From: Basidiobolus ranarum
Lineage: Eukaryota; Basidiobolomycota; Basidiobolomycetes; Basidiobolales
DNA length: 23,968 bases
Reading direction: 5' to 3'
Assembly (NCBI GenBank): GCA_040143965.1
Contig: JASJQH010000159.1
Coordinates: 1-23,968, forward strand
Shown: piece after piece, positions 1 through 10,013 of the stretch
How positions within the stretch are numbered: position 1 is the first letter of the stretch
Layout: each line of letters starts with the position of its first letter
Translations under genes and position numbers: made by a program
The notes under the pieces: model-generated
What the model saw: only the letters and a program-made list of their open reading frames with translations
The model's database searches: none
Told to the model about the DNA's origin: nothing

Positions 1-1627
1 TCATCCTTACCCTCCCTTACCCTTACCAGAACATCTATAACCTACGTCTACACCATCTGGTGCTTTTCATCCCCCCTATGGGGAGAAAAGAGGTAGGATG
101 AGATTCTGAAACTCTTGGAGCTATCATCCTCAAATTTTTGTTAGGAATACTCTGACTAAATAGCAAAGAAAATCATGCCCAACACCTCAGTCCAAAGAGG
201 AAAGTTAACCCTACCAGGAAGCCTAAGGAAAATTGCAATCTAAGTTTCAATTGCCAAATAGGAGCTCACACTCTGAGTTTTTGGAAAGCATTGATATAAA
301 CATTACAGCTGATAAACTTAATGCAACTATCAATAAATCACAATCAACCAGCCATGGTGTTAGCTTGAGAAGCAGTAATAGATATTACAAAGCTATGGGG
401 AATATTTCACTTCCAAAGTAGGTCAACAATCAGGACCAGCCTTTAATGCTTTTCTGCTGAAACTGGCAAGACTTGTACCAAGTATAACTCATGAAGAAAA
501 CTTGTAGGAGAAACTAAATTGATAATGGCATATCAATTAAGAATTCCCACTGCTATGGAAGAAAAACCTCAGTAGGGGTACACTAATTGAATGATATATT
601 TGTTTTGAGCTGCCAAAATAATGTAACATAGGAGATATTACTCTACATACCATGACTCAATGTAATATAGATGAGTAGATAAATGTAGTCAAACTATAAT
701 AAATAAAAATCAAAGTATTTGATTATGTGCTGTGAGGCTCATCCAATCAAACTTGAGTCCATTGGTCATTAAATATGGATACATTCCTATACTGTCAAAA
801 TATATTAGAGACTGATGTTGTTAATGTTACTTTGTGGAGATTAGTATATAAGCTAATTATAGTACACACCACCTGGTGCTTTTCATCCCCCTCCCTAAGT
901 GATTTGCAGAACAAGGGAAATTGGTGATTTTCACTTATTGATTTGTTCAGTAGAAGTTGTCACTTATAGATTTATCAAGACATAAGCAAAGAAACATGTA
1001 GGATGTGTTAAGAAAGTTCTAAGGAATTTGTATGTAAAGTTCCGGGCTTCTAGTACAAATTTGAAATAACCATTCTTCTGAGAACTTCTAAGTTTGTAAA
1101 AATATTTCAAGTAAATTCCGATTGAGAATAGTGAGTGATATCTTAGTTCAATACAGGATAACGAAGTACTAAGCCATATATGCCTATATCGGTGCTTAGA
1201 CAATGCTAATTTCAACAATGTTTAAATTCATGGCAGCATCAGTGCGTTGGGCAATATGGAAAGTACAGTTGCCAAGGTACAACTGCGGTATTTGGAAATT
1301 AAGCTCAGCTACAATTTTGGTGTATGGTTCCCAATTTTATTGAATGTAAATAGTGATCAGATATTACCAATGATTGGGCGAAGTGGATTACTCTTGAAAC
1401 TGAGTAGAGACGCAAGGGTAAATATAATGGGGAATGAACAAATGAGCAACACTACAAAATGCTCAGAGCAAACTGATTTCAAGATTTTGATGAGGCTCGT
1501 GAATGTTTGCACTAACCATGGCCATGGCTAGGAATGGGGAAATAGATTAGATGACTATGAATAAATGTTGGATGCTACTGACACGTATCCTAGATGATAG
1601 ATGGATGAAACTTGGCCACCCAGGACA
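1..1627. other. Gene-poor region, no recognisable gene
   Basis: This 1.6-kb stretch holds only short open frames. That at 233-421 (+) is 62 codons and that at 964-1218 (-) is 84 codons. The frame at 1247-1531 (+) opens at a TTG, not an ATG. None matches a family I know and none joins to a neighbour through convincing splice sites. The right end must contain the 3' UTR of the transporter that stops at 1628. The direct repeat pair at 50-75 and 866-891 is the only structured feature I see. Confidence 0.5.
50..891. repeat. 26-bp direct repeat pair, 816 bp apart
   Basis: Two nearly identical 26-bp segments lie at 50-75 and 866-891. Both read acacca, then T or C, then ctggtgcttttcatccccc, so 25 of 26 bases agree. 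The similarity stops abruptly on both sides. Each contains an imperfect palindrome around CACC-N-GGTG. They could be copies of a dispersed short repeat, termini of an unrecognised element, or binding sites. No coding sequence I recognise lies between them. What is seen is only the repeat; its nature is not established. Confidence 0.6.
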
Positions 1628-3258
1628 CTACAATATATACTGGAAATTGGACTTCATCGCTTCAGGTTTCACCCCGCTTTCCATATCTGCATTCCCCTGT
1701 TTGAGGTTTTCTCGGCGCAAGAAGATCTTGATGAAAATTGTCACAAAAATCCCCACTAGAATCAAACTAAGGGAGACTAAATGGCCTTCAAGGCACCGTG
1801 GCCCCTGTGAGGGATGATAGAATTGACCTCCAAAGGCACCTCCCATTGTACCAAAGCTCACCATCATAGCGGTGGCTGTAGCAGTTTTGGTGGTACCTAC
1901 CATGTTGTTCGATAGCCAAGCGATAACCACCGGGATTACTGGGAAAAGTCCCACCATCACCAGCATCGAGGAAATATAGAGTGGACCAGGCCCATCCAAT
2001 GTAACTAGCAGTGCGTAACCAACAATGCAGATAAAACTGGGCACCATGATATGATACCCTCGTTCTTTGGTACGGTCTGAGTGGAATGTGTTGATAAGTG
2101 CAATGATAGCCGATAGAATATAAGGCGGGGTAGTAAGGAGCTGTGTTTGCATATTGGTGAAACCCATTTGTGAAATCAGTGTTGGAAGATATAACGAGAT
2201 AGAGATCGAAGGGGTGACTATACAGAAGTACAATATCATGTAGAGCCATACTTTGAGATCGCCAACAGCAGCCCAAAACTCCTCTCTCTTAAAGCCAGTT
2301 TCTGCGGAATCCACCAAGTCGATTTTTAGCCGATTGACCGCAAACTCTCGTTCCTCTGCACTAAGCCATGCAGCTGTACCAGGGAAATCTGGTAGATAGA
2401 ACCAGGTACATACTCCAAGGATCAGTGATGGGGCGCCTTGAATAATAAACACCCATTGCCAGGCATGAAGTCCGCCGAATGCCTCAAGATGGCTTAATAG
2501 AAACGACAATACACCACTAAAAGCGCCTGCCAGCAAACAAGCGGAGAAAAATAGCCCGATTCTTGATCCTTGTTCACTTCTTTTGTACCAGAAAGAAAGA
2601 TAGAATATGATGCCTGGAAAGAAACTGGAGAATGGTAAGTATATTGATTGTAAGCAGGTGTTTTTGTTTGAGTACGTACCCTGCTTCCGCGCATCCAAGA
2701 AGGAATCGGCATATCATCAAGGATGCAAATCCTTTCACTGCGGCAGTGCACATGGTGATGATTCCCCAAGAGACCATGATGCGAGAAATCCAGCGCGAAG
2801 GACGGAATCGCTTCAGCAAATTGTTAGATGGGACCTCCAGTAAGACGTATCCTGAGAAAAAGTTAGGATCCAGTTGATAGAGATTCCAGATAGCGTGGAG
2901 ACTTACCAACATAAAATATTGAAAGGGACCAAGCAAATTGATCATCAGTGACACCTACGCTTTCCTCCATGCTAAACAAGCGAGCATTCCCTATAGATGG
3001 AGATTCTAATATTTAGCACCATTGTTGAGCATCCATTCCGTTTACAAAGGTTTACTTACCGATATTGACTCTATCGAGAAAGGAGCACAGATACAGCAAA
3101 CTCAAGAATGGGATCAGATGCCAGTCCATCTTTCGTAAGAGTTTTTGTTCCGAAACTGGGGGCTCCTTCGCTTCAAGCTTAACTTCATAGCTGGTGGAAA
3201 TTACATCTCCCTCCACACAATGATCAGGTTCCTTGGATGGTGACTTGTTTCCGAGCAT
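1628..3258 (-). CDS. MFS anion:cation symporter (Dal5/Tna1/Liz1-like permease)
   Basis: Major facilitator transporter of the fungal allantoate/nicotinate/pantothenate (ACS) family, expected in the plasma membrane as a proton-coupled importer of a small organic anion; the substrate cannot be read from sequence. Exons: 3258-3060, 2990-2907, 2851-2680 and 2624-1628, with introns of 69, 55 and 55 nt. They join in frame to 483 residues, a normal family length. Family signatures: LDRVNIGNAR at residues 61-70 after TM1, then YVLLEVPSNNLLKRF, the helix ending LLGCAEAGFFPGIIFYLSFWY across intron 3, and GTTKTATATAMMVSFGTMGG late in the C-terminal half. About 12 hydrophobic helices are visible. The N-terminal 45 residues are hydrophilic and cytosolic. 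The ATG at 3258 is chosen because upstream in-frame codons lack an ATG and a TATA box lies 83 bp upstream. The family is clear; the substrate is open. Confidence 0.93.
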
Positions 3259-5003
3259 TAACCGCGAGAGTAATTGAGCAAGAATGAGTAAGTTTAAATA
3301 AGAAATCAAAGTTGTTGGAGATTAAAGCCGGCACCGTGTGCTTTTATATCTAGTTTTGACTAAAGATTCCTCGGGGCAAGTAACATTCAAGCATTATCAT
3401 AGTATATGCAAGTGTAGATGAGTATTGCGACTCCACCGAAGTACACCAGTGGTCTTGCATTGAATCGGCAGAAAGTGTTTTATTTTTAACGATTACAAAT
3501 ACGAATCCAATGTTCCGAAAAAATCGGTTTGGAACGTGATAGATAGTCTAAGTGAACTAGTTCTGAACGCATCAATGCGAGAAATTGGACCACAATGAGA
3601 CATTGGAAACTAACCGAGTTGAAACACTCGTTGCCCAGGATTAGAGGAGGTTACTTTCAGTTCTATTCATGTTGAAACAGGCTTCATATGTAAACTGGCT
3701 CAAACTCAACCCATACAAGATCCTTACTAGAAGAACAAACTTAAGCGAGAAGTACAGTAGTGTCCTGCATAGATACTCTAAGACAACGCACTAAGCTAAT
3801 CGGCAGGTAATTTGTTAAGCGCTAATTCTTACTGTTATTTTTGATATGAGGATGGATCAAGTGAGATAGTTCAATGCGAGACTAAGTTTAGCATCATGTA
3901 AGATACTGACTTCCATGGCTTTTCCGATATTGTTTCTGTTCTCATTAGGTCTTTCATCAGTACACACACGTTGGGAAACATCACGGTAACCTCCATGTCC
4001 ATTCTGCGGCCTGATGACCACCCCCAGTGCTTGTTATTAAACTGTTGGACTCTTCTGGCACCGTCCACTAATGCTTAATGCTTTGCTTGAAATTATTTTT
4101 AGAGTGGAAGGGAATGGTTATAACCGCTTTTACATTGTTGGCAACAGTGCGTACAAAGCTGACTCTGTCAAATTAACTAAAATTGAGCTCTTCGGCATGA
4201 AAGTTTCTTCATTCGTAACAGATTTAGTTTTGTGAGCACATTTGAGGTTTCCATGATAACTAATTTAGCTATCGAATAATTACACTTCATTCCCAACATG
4301 GGCAAGTGATCGGGCTAATTATGCACTAGCACACGGATATGATGGATTACTAGGCGGCACTCTGATTGGTTAAAGGGTTCAAAGTTGTTCTACAGTCATG
4401 TCTATAAACGAGCACTCATTAGATGCCTTGTAACATGTAAAACCATTGATAGAATCCCACTCTGCGGAAAGTTATGCAACACTCGAAGACAGCAGAAAAA
4501 GCATCAACTTAACCCTATTGAACAATCAAAGTATAAGCACCAAGTCATTTAACGTATCGATGAGTCCAGATTCTTTTATGCCATTTGTATCTCCTTCTCA
4601 TTGGTACAAGAGCTTCAGACCTCGGCCAGCTAAGTACTAGTCAGCCTAGCGAAATGTTTTCTAGCTCAATCAGACTTTGTGATACAGCCCCTTAATACTT
4701 CCTCAATCAACCAAGGAGGCTATAACCTGTGGAGTATCGTGACAGTATTTGTCTACAGCAGTAGAAACGTCAGGACAGCTCGCTGAAAAGTAGATAATTG
4801 CCGCTTCGTGAGATCACAACAACGACTGTTTGGAGCACCTGGCTAAATGTAGTCAAAAACTGAATAGCATCATGCACTGATGATAATGATGGTATTAAGA
4901 TACTTTCACGTACTTGACTCATTAGATTAACAAAAGGAATTGAGCTACGTCAGTATTAGGTGGATGGCTGGAGTGGGATTTAAATTAATTTGATCATGAT
5001 AAA
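3259..5003. other. Intergenic, divergent promoters, no gene seen
   Basis: This 1.7-kb AT-rich spacer separates the minus-strand transporter from the plus-strand small mitochondrial protein gene. It must hold both promoters. Small open frames at 3871-4068 (-) and 4446-4640 (+) lack a recognisable family, and the second opens at a TTG. I found no tRNA-like B box, repeat or convincing exon here. Confidence 0.5.
3341..3348 (-). promoter_or_regulatory. TATA box of the MFS transporter gene
   Basis: On the minus strand this reads TATAAAAG, a consensus TATA box, 83 bp upstream of the chosen ATG at 3258. The intervening leader is pyrimidine-rich with no in-frame ATG. Position and strand fit a core promoter for the transporter. 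This is inference from motif and spacing only. Confidence 0.5.
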
Positions 5004-5366
5004 ATGAGAGCCGCTTGGAAGAATTATAAACCAATTCTACAATTTTCCATTGATTCTAACATGTTTGCCTCCCTTCTTTCTATCAATATTTTACGCGGCG
5101 TTAAAGTAACCAGGCCTTCTACTGCTACGCACTTTCTGAGAGTCCGATTCTCCTCCCATATGGGTGAAAGTGGAGAAGATATAGAGAAGGAGAAGGAGAA
5201 ATCGTTGAAAGGAAAGGCCAATGAGTCTATTCCTGATCATCCTGGCTGGAACGAGAAGTTGGCAAGTCATGCCGAAGCCAGTGTAAAAGCTGACCATGCC
5301 TCAGAGAAGCCATTGGAGCAATTGCAAAGAGAATCCGTGCAGCATATTAAGAAGCAGCATCACTAA
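5004..5366 (+). CDS. Small conserved fungal protein, probably mitochondrial
   Basis: Intronless frame of 120 residues. The N-terminal third is basic, hydroxylated and free of acidic residues up to an RVRFSSH stretch, which looks like a cleavable mitochondrial presequence. The rest is very hydrophilic: an acidic/lysine run (EDIEKEKEKSLKGK), then a conserved-looking core, HPGWNEKLASHAEASVKADH, followed by a short helical tail EQLQRESVQHIKKQHH. Small fungal proteins with a W-x-E-x-L-AS-x-(S/A)E-x-x-VKAD core are, as I recall, widespread but uncharacterised. The start could be the ATG at 5004 (AAA context) or the one at 5061, residue 20, which would give 101 residues starting MFASLLSIN. It converges on the SET gene ending at 5633. 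No function is assigned. Confidence 0.75.
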   Translation: MRAAWKNYKPILQFSIDSNMFASLLSINILRGVKVTRPSTATHFLRVRFSSHMGESGEDIEKEKEKSLKGKANESIPDHPGWNEKLASHAEASVKADHASEKPLEQLQRESVQHIKKQHH

Positions 5367-5383
5367 CTACGAACTAGTTTAAT

Positions 5384-5391
5384 GTATATAA
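5384..5391 (+). promoter_or_regulatory. Orphan TATA-like motif in 3' flank
   Basis: The plus strand reads TATATAAAAG around here, a near-perfect TATA box, only about 18 bp after the stop of the small protein gene at 5366. No plus-strand gene starts downstream until 8411. It may be chance AT richness in a 3' UTR, or it could drive a transcript antisense to the SET gene on the other strand. Confidence 0.2.
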
Positions 5392-5632
5392 AAGCAGCCT
5401 TGAACCGTAACATTTTCTGTCATTTATTTGTCCATCCTTTTTAATTATCTGATAGAGAATGTGGTGATAGATGGAGAGCATTACAAGTCACAGAGGTAGG
5501 AACCGAAAGCCTAGTGGATCACAAGCCTTGCAGCTTTGTCTATATATGACAGTGACTTGAAGTGGACATAAGATATAGAAATCCTAGGGTAACTAATTAG
5601 CAACTGGGATCTGGAAGAGATAAGCCTGGAAT

Positions 5633-6588
5633 TTATAGTATTTTGGTTCTCTGGGTCCAATAGTTATAACCGTAAGAAACGTAGATTTGCTGATCAGCAG
5701 GAATGTTTTCTTGGGCTACATACATCACATACCAGCGATTTTTGTAAGGCACATAAATACCACGAGCGTTTGGTTCGTCGTGATGCTAAAAATCATTCGT
5801 TAGTGAATCTCAAAGGGGTAAATTGGTGTGAAGAGAGTAATAGCAGTAGTTACTAACATTTGCAAAGCGGAACCAGTTTCCATAAGCCTTAGCATCGATG
5901 CCAAGGTCAATTTTGTTTCCTTGATCATCCAGAACATTGCCTTTGTAGCTCCACATATAATCTGTAGTGTAGGATTCATTTGTAATCACTCCACCAAATA
6001 CCCCAAGAACAGAGCCTCCAGGTATATTAATGGAGCTATACAAACCGTAACCACGGTCATCATCTACCCACCTAACATACATCCGCTTATCGTTAGCAGT
6101 ACCCTTCTCGATGAAAGGCCCATACTTTTGGGCCAGATAGATGAGTGAGGCTTCGTCATCTACGTACTCAGGATATTCAGAGTCAGTGGTGATATCGTGG
6201 CTATCCAAAAAGCGCTCGATATTCGGGTCGGCTACCTGCAATGGCATAAGTATTTACTACGAAAAGATGCTCAATCGGATTATCTTACCATTTTGTTAAG
6301 CGGCACTACTTGATGAAAATGAAGAAAGTCCTGCTGGTAAAACTTACGGACACCAGCTTCAGCTCTGGGTGGCTCCTTGTTCATGATTGCACTTAGCAAA
6401 TGATTTTGTTTAGCAATGGTTTCTTCATATGCGTGTAATTGATTATCTCCAGAATAATGGGTATCTGCAGCATGATTAATCCCAAAGTACTGATGAGCGA
6501 AGTAGTAAAATAGAAATGCGTAGATGGCAGTGTGTATCAAATAGAGTCTGCTCTTCGGCTGTTGGGTGTTTTGTAATGCCTGAGTCAT
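5633..6588 (-). CDS. Membrane-anchored SET-domain protein, copy A
   Basis: Putative protein-lysine methyltransferase of the SET superfamily, 276 residues. Exons: 6588-6289, 6235-5858 and 5785-5633, introns 53 and 72 nt, both phase 0. Residues 15-35 (LYLIHTAIYAFLFYYFAHQYF) form one hydrophobic segment, probably a signal anchor. A helical stretch and a VVPLNKM motif precede the SET domain at about 152-270. SET marks are RGYGLYSSINIPGG (the GxG SAM-binding start), TDYMWSY, the pseudoknot motif RFANHHDEPN at 223-232 (canonical RFxNHSCxPN), and YVSYGYNYW at 261-269. The pre-SET and post-SET cysteine clusters are absent. The usual NHSC is NHHD here, so activity is unproven. Intron 2 sits inside the pseudoknot motif, between N226 and H227; the paralogue at 8411 lacks it. 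Substrate and compartment are unknown. Confidence 0.9.
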
Positions 6589-6649
6589 TGAAAAAGTGAG
6601 AAAGAGCTGGTAAATTCAATGAAAAGTACTACTGATCTGTCGCCACTTG

Positions 6650-6657
6650 TATATATT
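6650..6657 (-). promoter_or_regulatory. TATA-like box of SET gene copy A
   Basis: The minus strand reads AAATATATAC here, about 62 bp upstream of the ATG at 6588. A second AT run (TATATAGA on the plus strand, near 6680) lies slightly further out. Spacing matches that before the paralogue and the secreted protein gene. Confidence 0.35.
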
Positions 6658-8356
6658 TTGGATGGATAGAACCAGCATTATATAGACCGTTAGCTCCATA
6701 CATCTTTCAAGCCCCTGTTCTATTCCACAATACACATCAAAGATCTACAGCAGCAAGCTTAGGGATCATACTCTCCCTGTTTAACCTGATCCTTGAGGGG
6801 TATCGATGGTGCTAAGTTAGCTGAGACATGATAGTGTTCCACATGATGATTAAGATTCATATAATAGAACTGATGAATCTAAGTGTACGGAGCAATCTGA
6901 GGATCTGGGCGGGCAAATGGACCCAACCCTCCATCAAATCATGAATCAAATGGCCAAAATCTAAACTTCAACACTGTCGTATGTAGCCTCCTACTGCTTC
7001 AATGTGTCAGGTACAACACAGCCCTAAGGAGGTTGATGCAAAGCACCATGATAGGACGATACGTTTGTGTGACGAAATAAGAAAGGAATGTATCGCGGCA
7101 TTATAGTGTTATTGTCGCCTATTCCGTGAGCGAGCCCGAATAGCAGTGAGGGGAATTGTTGTGGACGAAGAGTAAACAACTGAGTAAGGGGGTCAGTACA
7201 AAAGTGGGCTACAATTATTTACTATTTATTAGCCGCACATTTGATTAAGCTGATTTTGAATCAAATTATAAATATTTACGGGGAGTGTTTGCATCCTTAA
7301 GATGTGGCAAAAGCACCACTCACTGGGCTTGTTTGGGATTATCTTTTACCGACAGATCATCAAATGTGTGAACGATACTCGCGCTTTTTCCAGTAGACAC
7401 TACATAAGAGGAGGAGAGATATGAAGGTAGCATTGGACAATCCCAACTAAATCACGTATGAGCCTTCTTGCGGGATACCAAGTACTCGGCCACATAAAGG
7501 TTGGCCGGATCACCTCAATAAACGTACAATGATTTGGTTTCAAAGCAGAACCCCTTTTGGCTTGATGACTGCTTTCACCATCAGGATTGAAATGGCTAGT
7601 CATATACCATTTGGTAAATGGCGTGGTACAAGCCATTATATTGAACATGTCTCAATATAAAAACATATACATTCTTAGAGGGTTAGAGACAAACAAGAGC
7701 ACTTGACCAATACCACCAAAAGAGTATGAATGAATGCAAATTGACTCCTTGAAGACAACACCTTCCATTTGCTATGTATTAATGTGATCTTATGCGAGTA
7801 GACCAGTTTCCACTCACTCAGATTAGCAACACTCTGTTGGCTAGGAGCACTCGCTTGAAAGGGGTGTACCAAGATGTTTCTGCTGGTATGAGCAGTGAAT
7901 CTATTTGAACAGGTAACATAAGGCCATCTCTACATTTCTGGCCCACGAATTTCATGAAACCAGATTAGATCGAATACACTCAATAGACTCTCAAATTTCT
8001 CTAGTTGAAGATCTCGGATCAATTCCCAATGAAACATCCCCTTGGGATCTACTCAAAGTTAGGTACATTAAGCACAGCCGGGTATTGTCTGGATGGATGA
8101 TCAGCAATTAATGTCAACTTTGAAGTATCACCCATTTCCTAGAAATCGATCTGTATTCTAAAAACCCAAATAAGTGAGCACTCAAGGGGCACTGGACACC
8201 ATTTGAAGGGATTGAATCTACAACCCAACGAGCTCCTCCAGACTCCTTTTGAAGGAGAGTTTGTATGACTAAAAGCCGAATATAAAGCTGCCCCATGAGC
8301 CATCTCTAACTTCTCAGGAAACCCCAACGAAGCTCTCTGTTTGCATTGTTTACAGT

Positions 8357-8362
8357 TATATA
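8357..8362 (+). promoter_or_regulatory. TATA-like box of SET gene copy B
   Basis: The plus strand reads TTATATATTC here, 49 to 54 bp before the ATG at 8411. It is in the right orientation and at a distance similar to that in front of copy A. Inferred from motif and spacing only. Confidence 0.35.
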
Positions 8363-8410
8363 TTCTTTACAAAGGCTTATCAAGTTTATCCGTTATATTC
8401 ATTAAGCACA

Positions 8411-9358
8411 ATGACTAAGGCTAGGTTTGCACAAACTGAAGCGAAGGAACTCAGAGTGGGAAGCCATTCAGAGGGTCACGTCAAACGCATGCTGAAATCA
8501 GTCCCCAATGGTGTCTACGCTTTCGTATTTTATGTGGCAGTGTTCTTCTTGATTGGTAGGTACTTGGATCCGTTGAGTTCAACCTCATCTACCCAGCATG
8601 TCGGAATAGCTTCGGAAGTGACCAGATTGCATCAACAAACGATGCTACTTCAAAACGAGATATTCGAGATGATCTTAAAAGGTAAGAAGATCGATACCCA
8701 TGGCAACGCCGATTCTCGGCGCTTCTACATGGAAGACTTTGAGGACTATCATCAAGTAGTTCCTATTCATACCATGGTAAGATGCAATATAGTATGTTAA
8801 TATAGCTTGAACAACTTACAAACCGAGAATTATTAGTTGATTGATCCAGCAATTGAGAGATTCGTACACGCCCACGACATTACAACGGACGAAGAATATA
8901 CGGAGGACGCCGAATCTATCCAGACTTTGGCCCTTAAATACGGAGCTGCTATTACTGAAGGTACCCGCTATGATAAAAGATTCTATGTTCGTTGGGTTGA
9001 TGATATCCGAGGCTATGGACTGTTCACTACTGTTAATATACCCAGTGGAGCCATCCTAGGCATTTACGGTGGGCTCTTGACCAACGGTTCGTATACCACC
9101 GACTACATGTGGAACTATAAAGGAGAGGTGTTAGATGATCAGGGCGTTAAAATCGACCTTGGCATTGACGCCAAATTCTACGGAAATTGGTTCCGTTTTG
9201 CCAATCATCATGACGAGCCCAATTCACGAGGTATTTACATACCCTACAACAACAAATGGCATGTGATCTATGTTGCCGAAAGTACCATTCTTGCTGATAC
9301 ACAAGTGTTTGTCTCCTACGGCTCCAACTATTGGACAAAAAGAACCAAAATTTTATAA
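8411..9358 (+). CDS. Membrane-anchored SET-domain protein, copy B
   Basis: Paralogue of the protein encoded at 5633-6588, 295 residues in two exons, 8411-8776 and 8837-9358 (60-nt phase-0 intron). The intron falls after HTM, exactly where copy A has its first intron after NKM. The N-terminus is longer and basic; residues 33-52 (NGVYAFVFYVAVFFLIGRYL) are one predicted membrane helix. A short helical region follows, then YHQVVPIHTM. The SET domain covers about 172-290, with RGYGLFTTVNIPSG, TDYMWNYKGEVLDDQG, RFANHHDEPN at 242-251 and FVSYGSNYW. By eye about three quarters of SET residues equal copy A, and both end in RTKIL. Copy B lacks copy A's second intron. As in copy A, NHHD replaces NHSC and no post-SET cysteines exist. 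Likely a lysine methyltransferase fold; substrate unknown. Confidence 0.91.
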
Positions 9359-9451
9359 CCACTTTTACAGTTTGTAGCATAGATTTATACACCAGCCTAT
9401 TGATACTTCAAACTCAGTCTTATTCTCTATAATGGCAAGGCATATTTCAAT

Positions 9452-9712
9452 TCAATTCTGTCCCTTTGGATTTATATAACTATCTGAATAAATAACCAGA
9501 TTCCACACTATCCATGCTGAACACATGTCTATCGTTGCCTCTAATCGAGCATCTTGCCGCGACTCCGGAAAAAGGTTTGTGATGCAACGCTCAACGGATG
9601 CAATCCCCAGCCTTCTCAGCATTTGCTGATCTATTCTGTGGTTAGAGTCTTGCAAAAATGGAGACAGTGGCAGGGCTACACACAATACTAATACTTCTAT
9701 CCACAAATTTGT
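9452..9712 (-). other. Unassigned open frame, possible gene remnant or exon
   Basis: An 86-codon open stretch with no ATG at its left boundary. It begins with a hydrophobic run (VLVLCVALPLSPFLQ), continues as RIDQQMLRRLGIASVERC and a helical, acidic/basic patterned region, and ends in YINPKGQN. The composition looks more coding-like than neighbouring spacers. A possible acceptor (GTGTGTAG) lies inside the frame. It is tail-to-tail with SET copy B, whose stop is about 90 bp away, so little room is left for further exons. It could be a decayed gene fragment or chance. I do not recognise a family. Confidence 0.25.
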
Positions 9713-10013
9713 CTATAATTGTGCATCGATGATGTGATTAGGAGACATATTTGTCGCATTCGAAGTATACCATTGAATTTAGTGAAATCGACTGTGACAA
9801 GTGTTAATTGGTCTCACGTACATTAGTATTGCAGCTGTTTATTTAGACGTTTACAGGTTATTTACATGCTCCAGAGGGCAAGTGATTAGAACGGAGTTAG
9901 CTGAAGTATTAAGTAAAACCCCGCCGATTGGTACATTTATATCTCTAGTATAAAGGAAATTCTCAATGTGTGATATGGAAACCACTAACGCATTTAAGCT
10001 CAGTGAATAGTTA

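Larger units (their letters stand above)
6589..8410. other. 1.8-kb intergenic region between the divergent SET paralogues
   Basis: Contains the back-to-back promoters of the two SET genes. Several open frames of 60 to 82 codons lie on the minus strand (7400-7648, 7675-7872, 8114-8327). None is a family I recognise. The stretch 7452-7514 (-) reads GDPANLYVAEYLVSRKKAHT and then a stop, which looks like a protein C-terminus, but I could not build an exon upstream of it. I see no long inverted repeat, so the duplication did not leave obvious symmetric flanks. Confidence 0.45.

Noticed and set aside
1-27. CCTTACCCTCCCTTACCCTTACC looks telomere-like
   Set aside because: Only about three imperfect units, with CCCTTA instead of CCCTAA spacing, and ordinary sequence follows. 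Not enough to call a telomere or subtelomere.
1247-1817. Two plus-strand frames of 94 and 88 codons
   Set aside because: The first opens at TTG; the second overlaps the MFS terminal exon antisense. Neither resembles a known protein.
4446-4640. 64-codon plus-strand frame
   Set aside because: Opens at TTG, Ser-rich composition, no splice partner and no recognised homologue.
5828-6148. 106-codon open frame on the plus strand
   Set aside because: Antisense to exon 2 of SET copy A, with no family match.
8201-8255. Possible tRNA-like segment around GGGATTGAATCTACAACCC
   Set aside because: The B-box and acceptor stem do not form, and no A box is at proper spacing.
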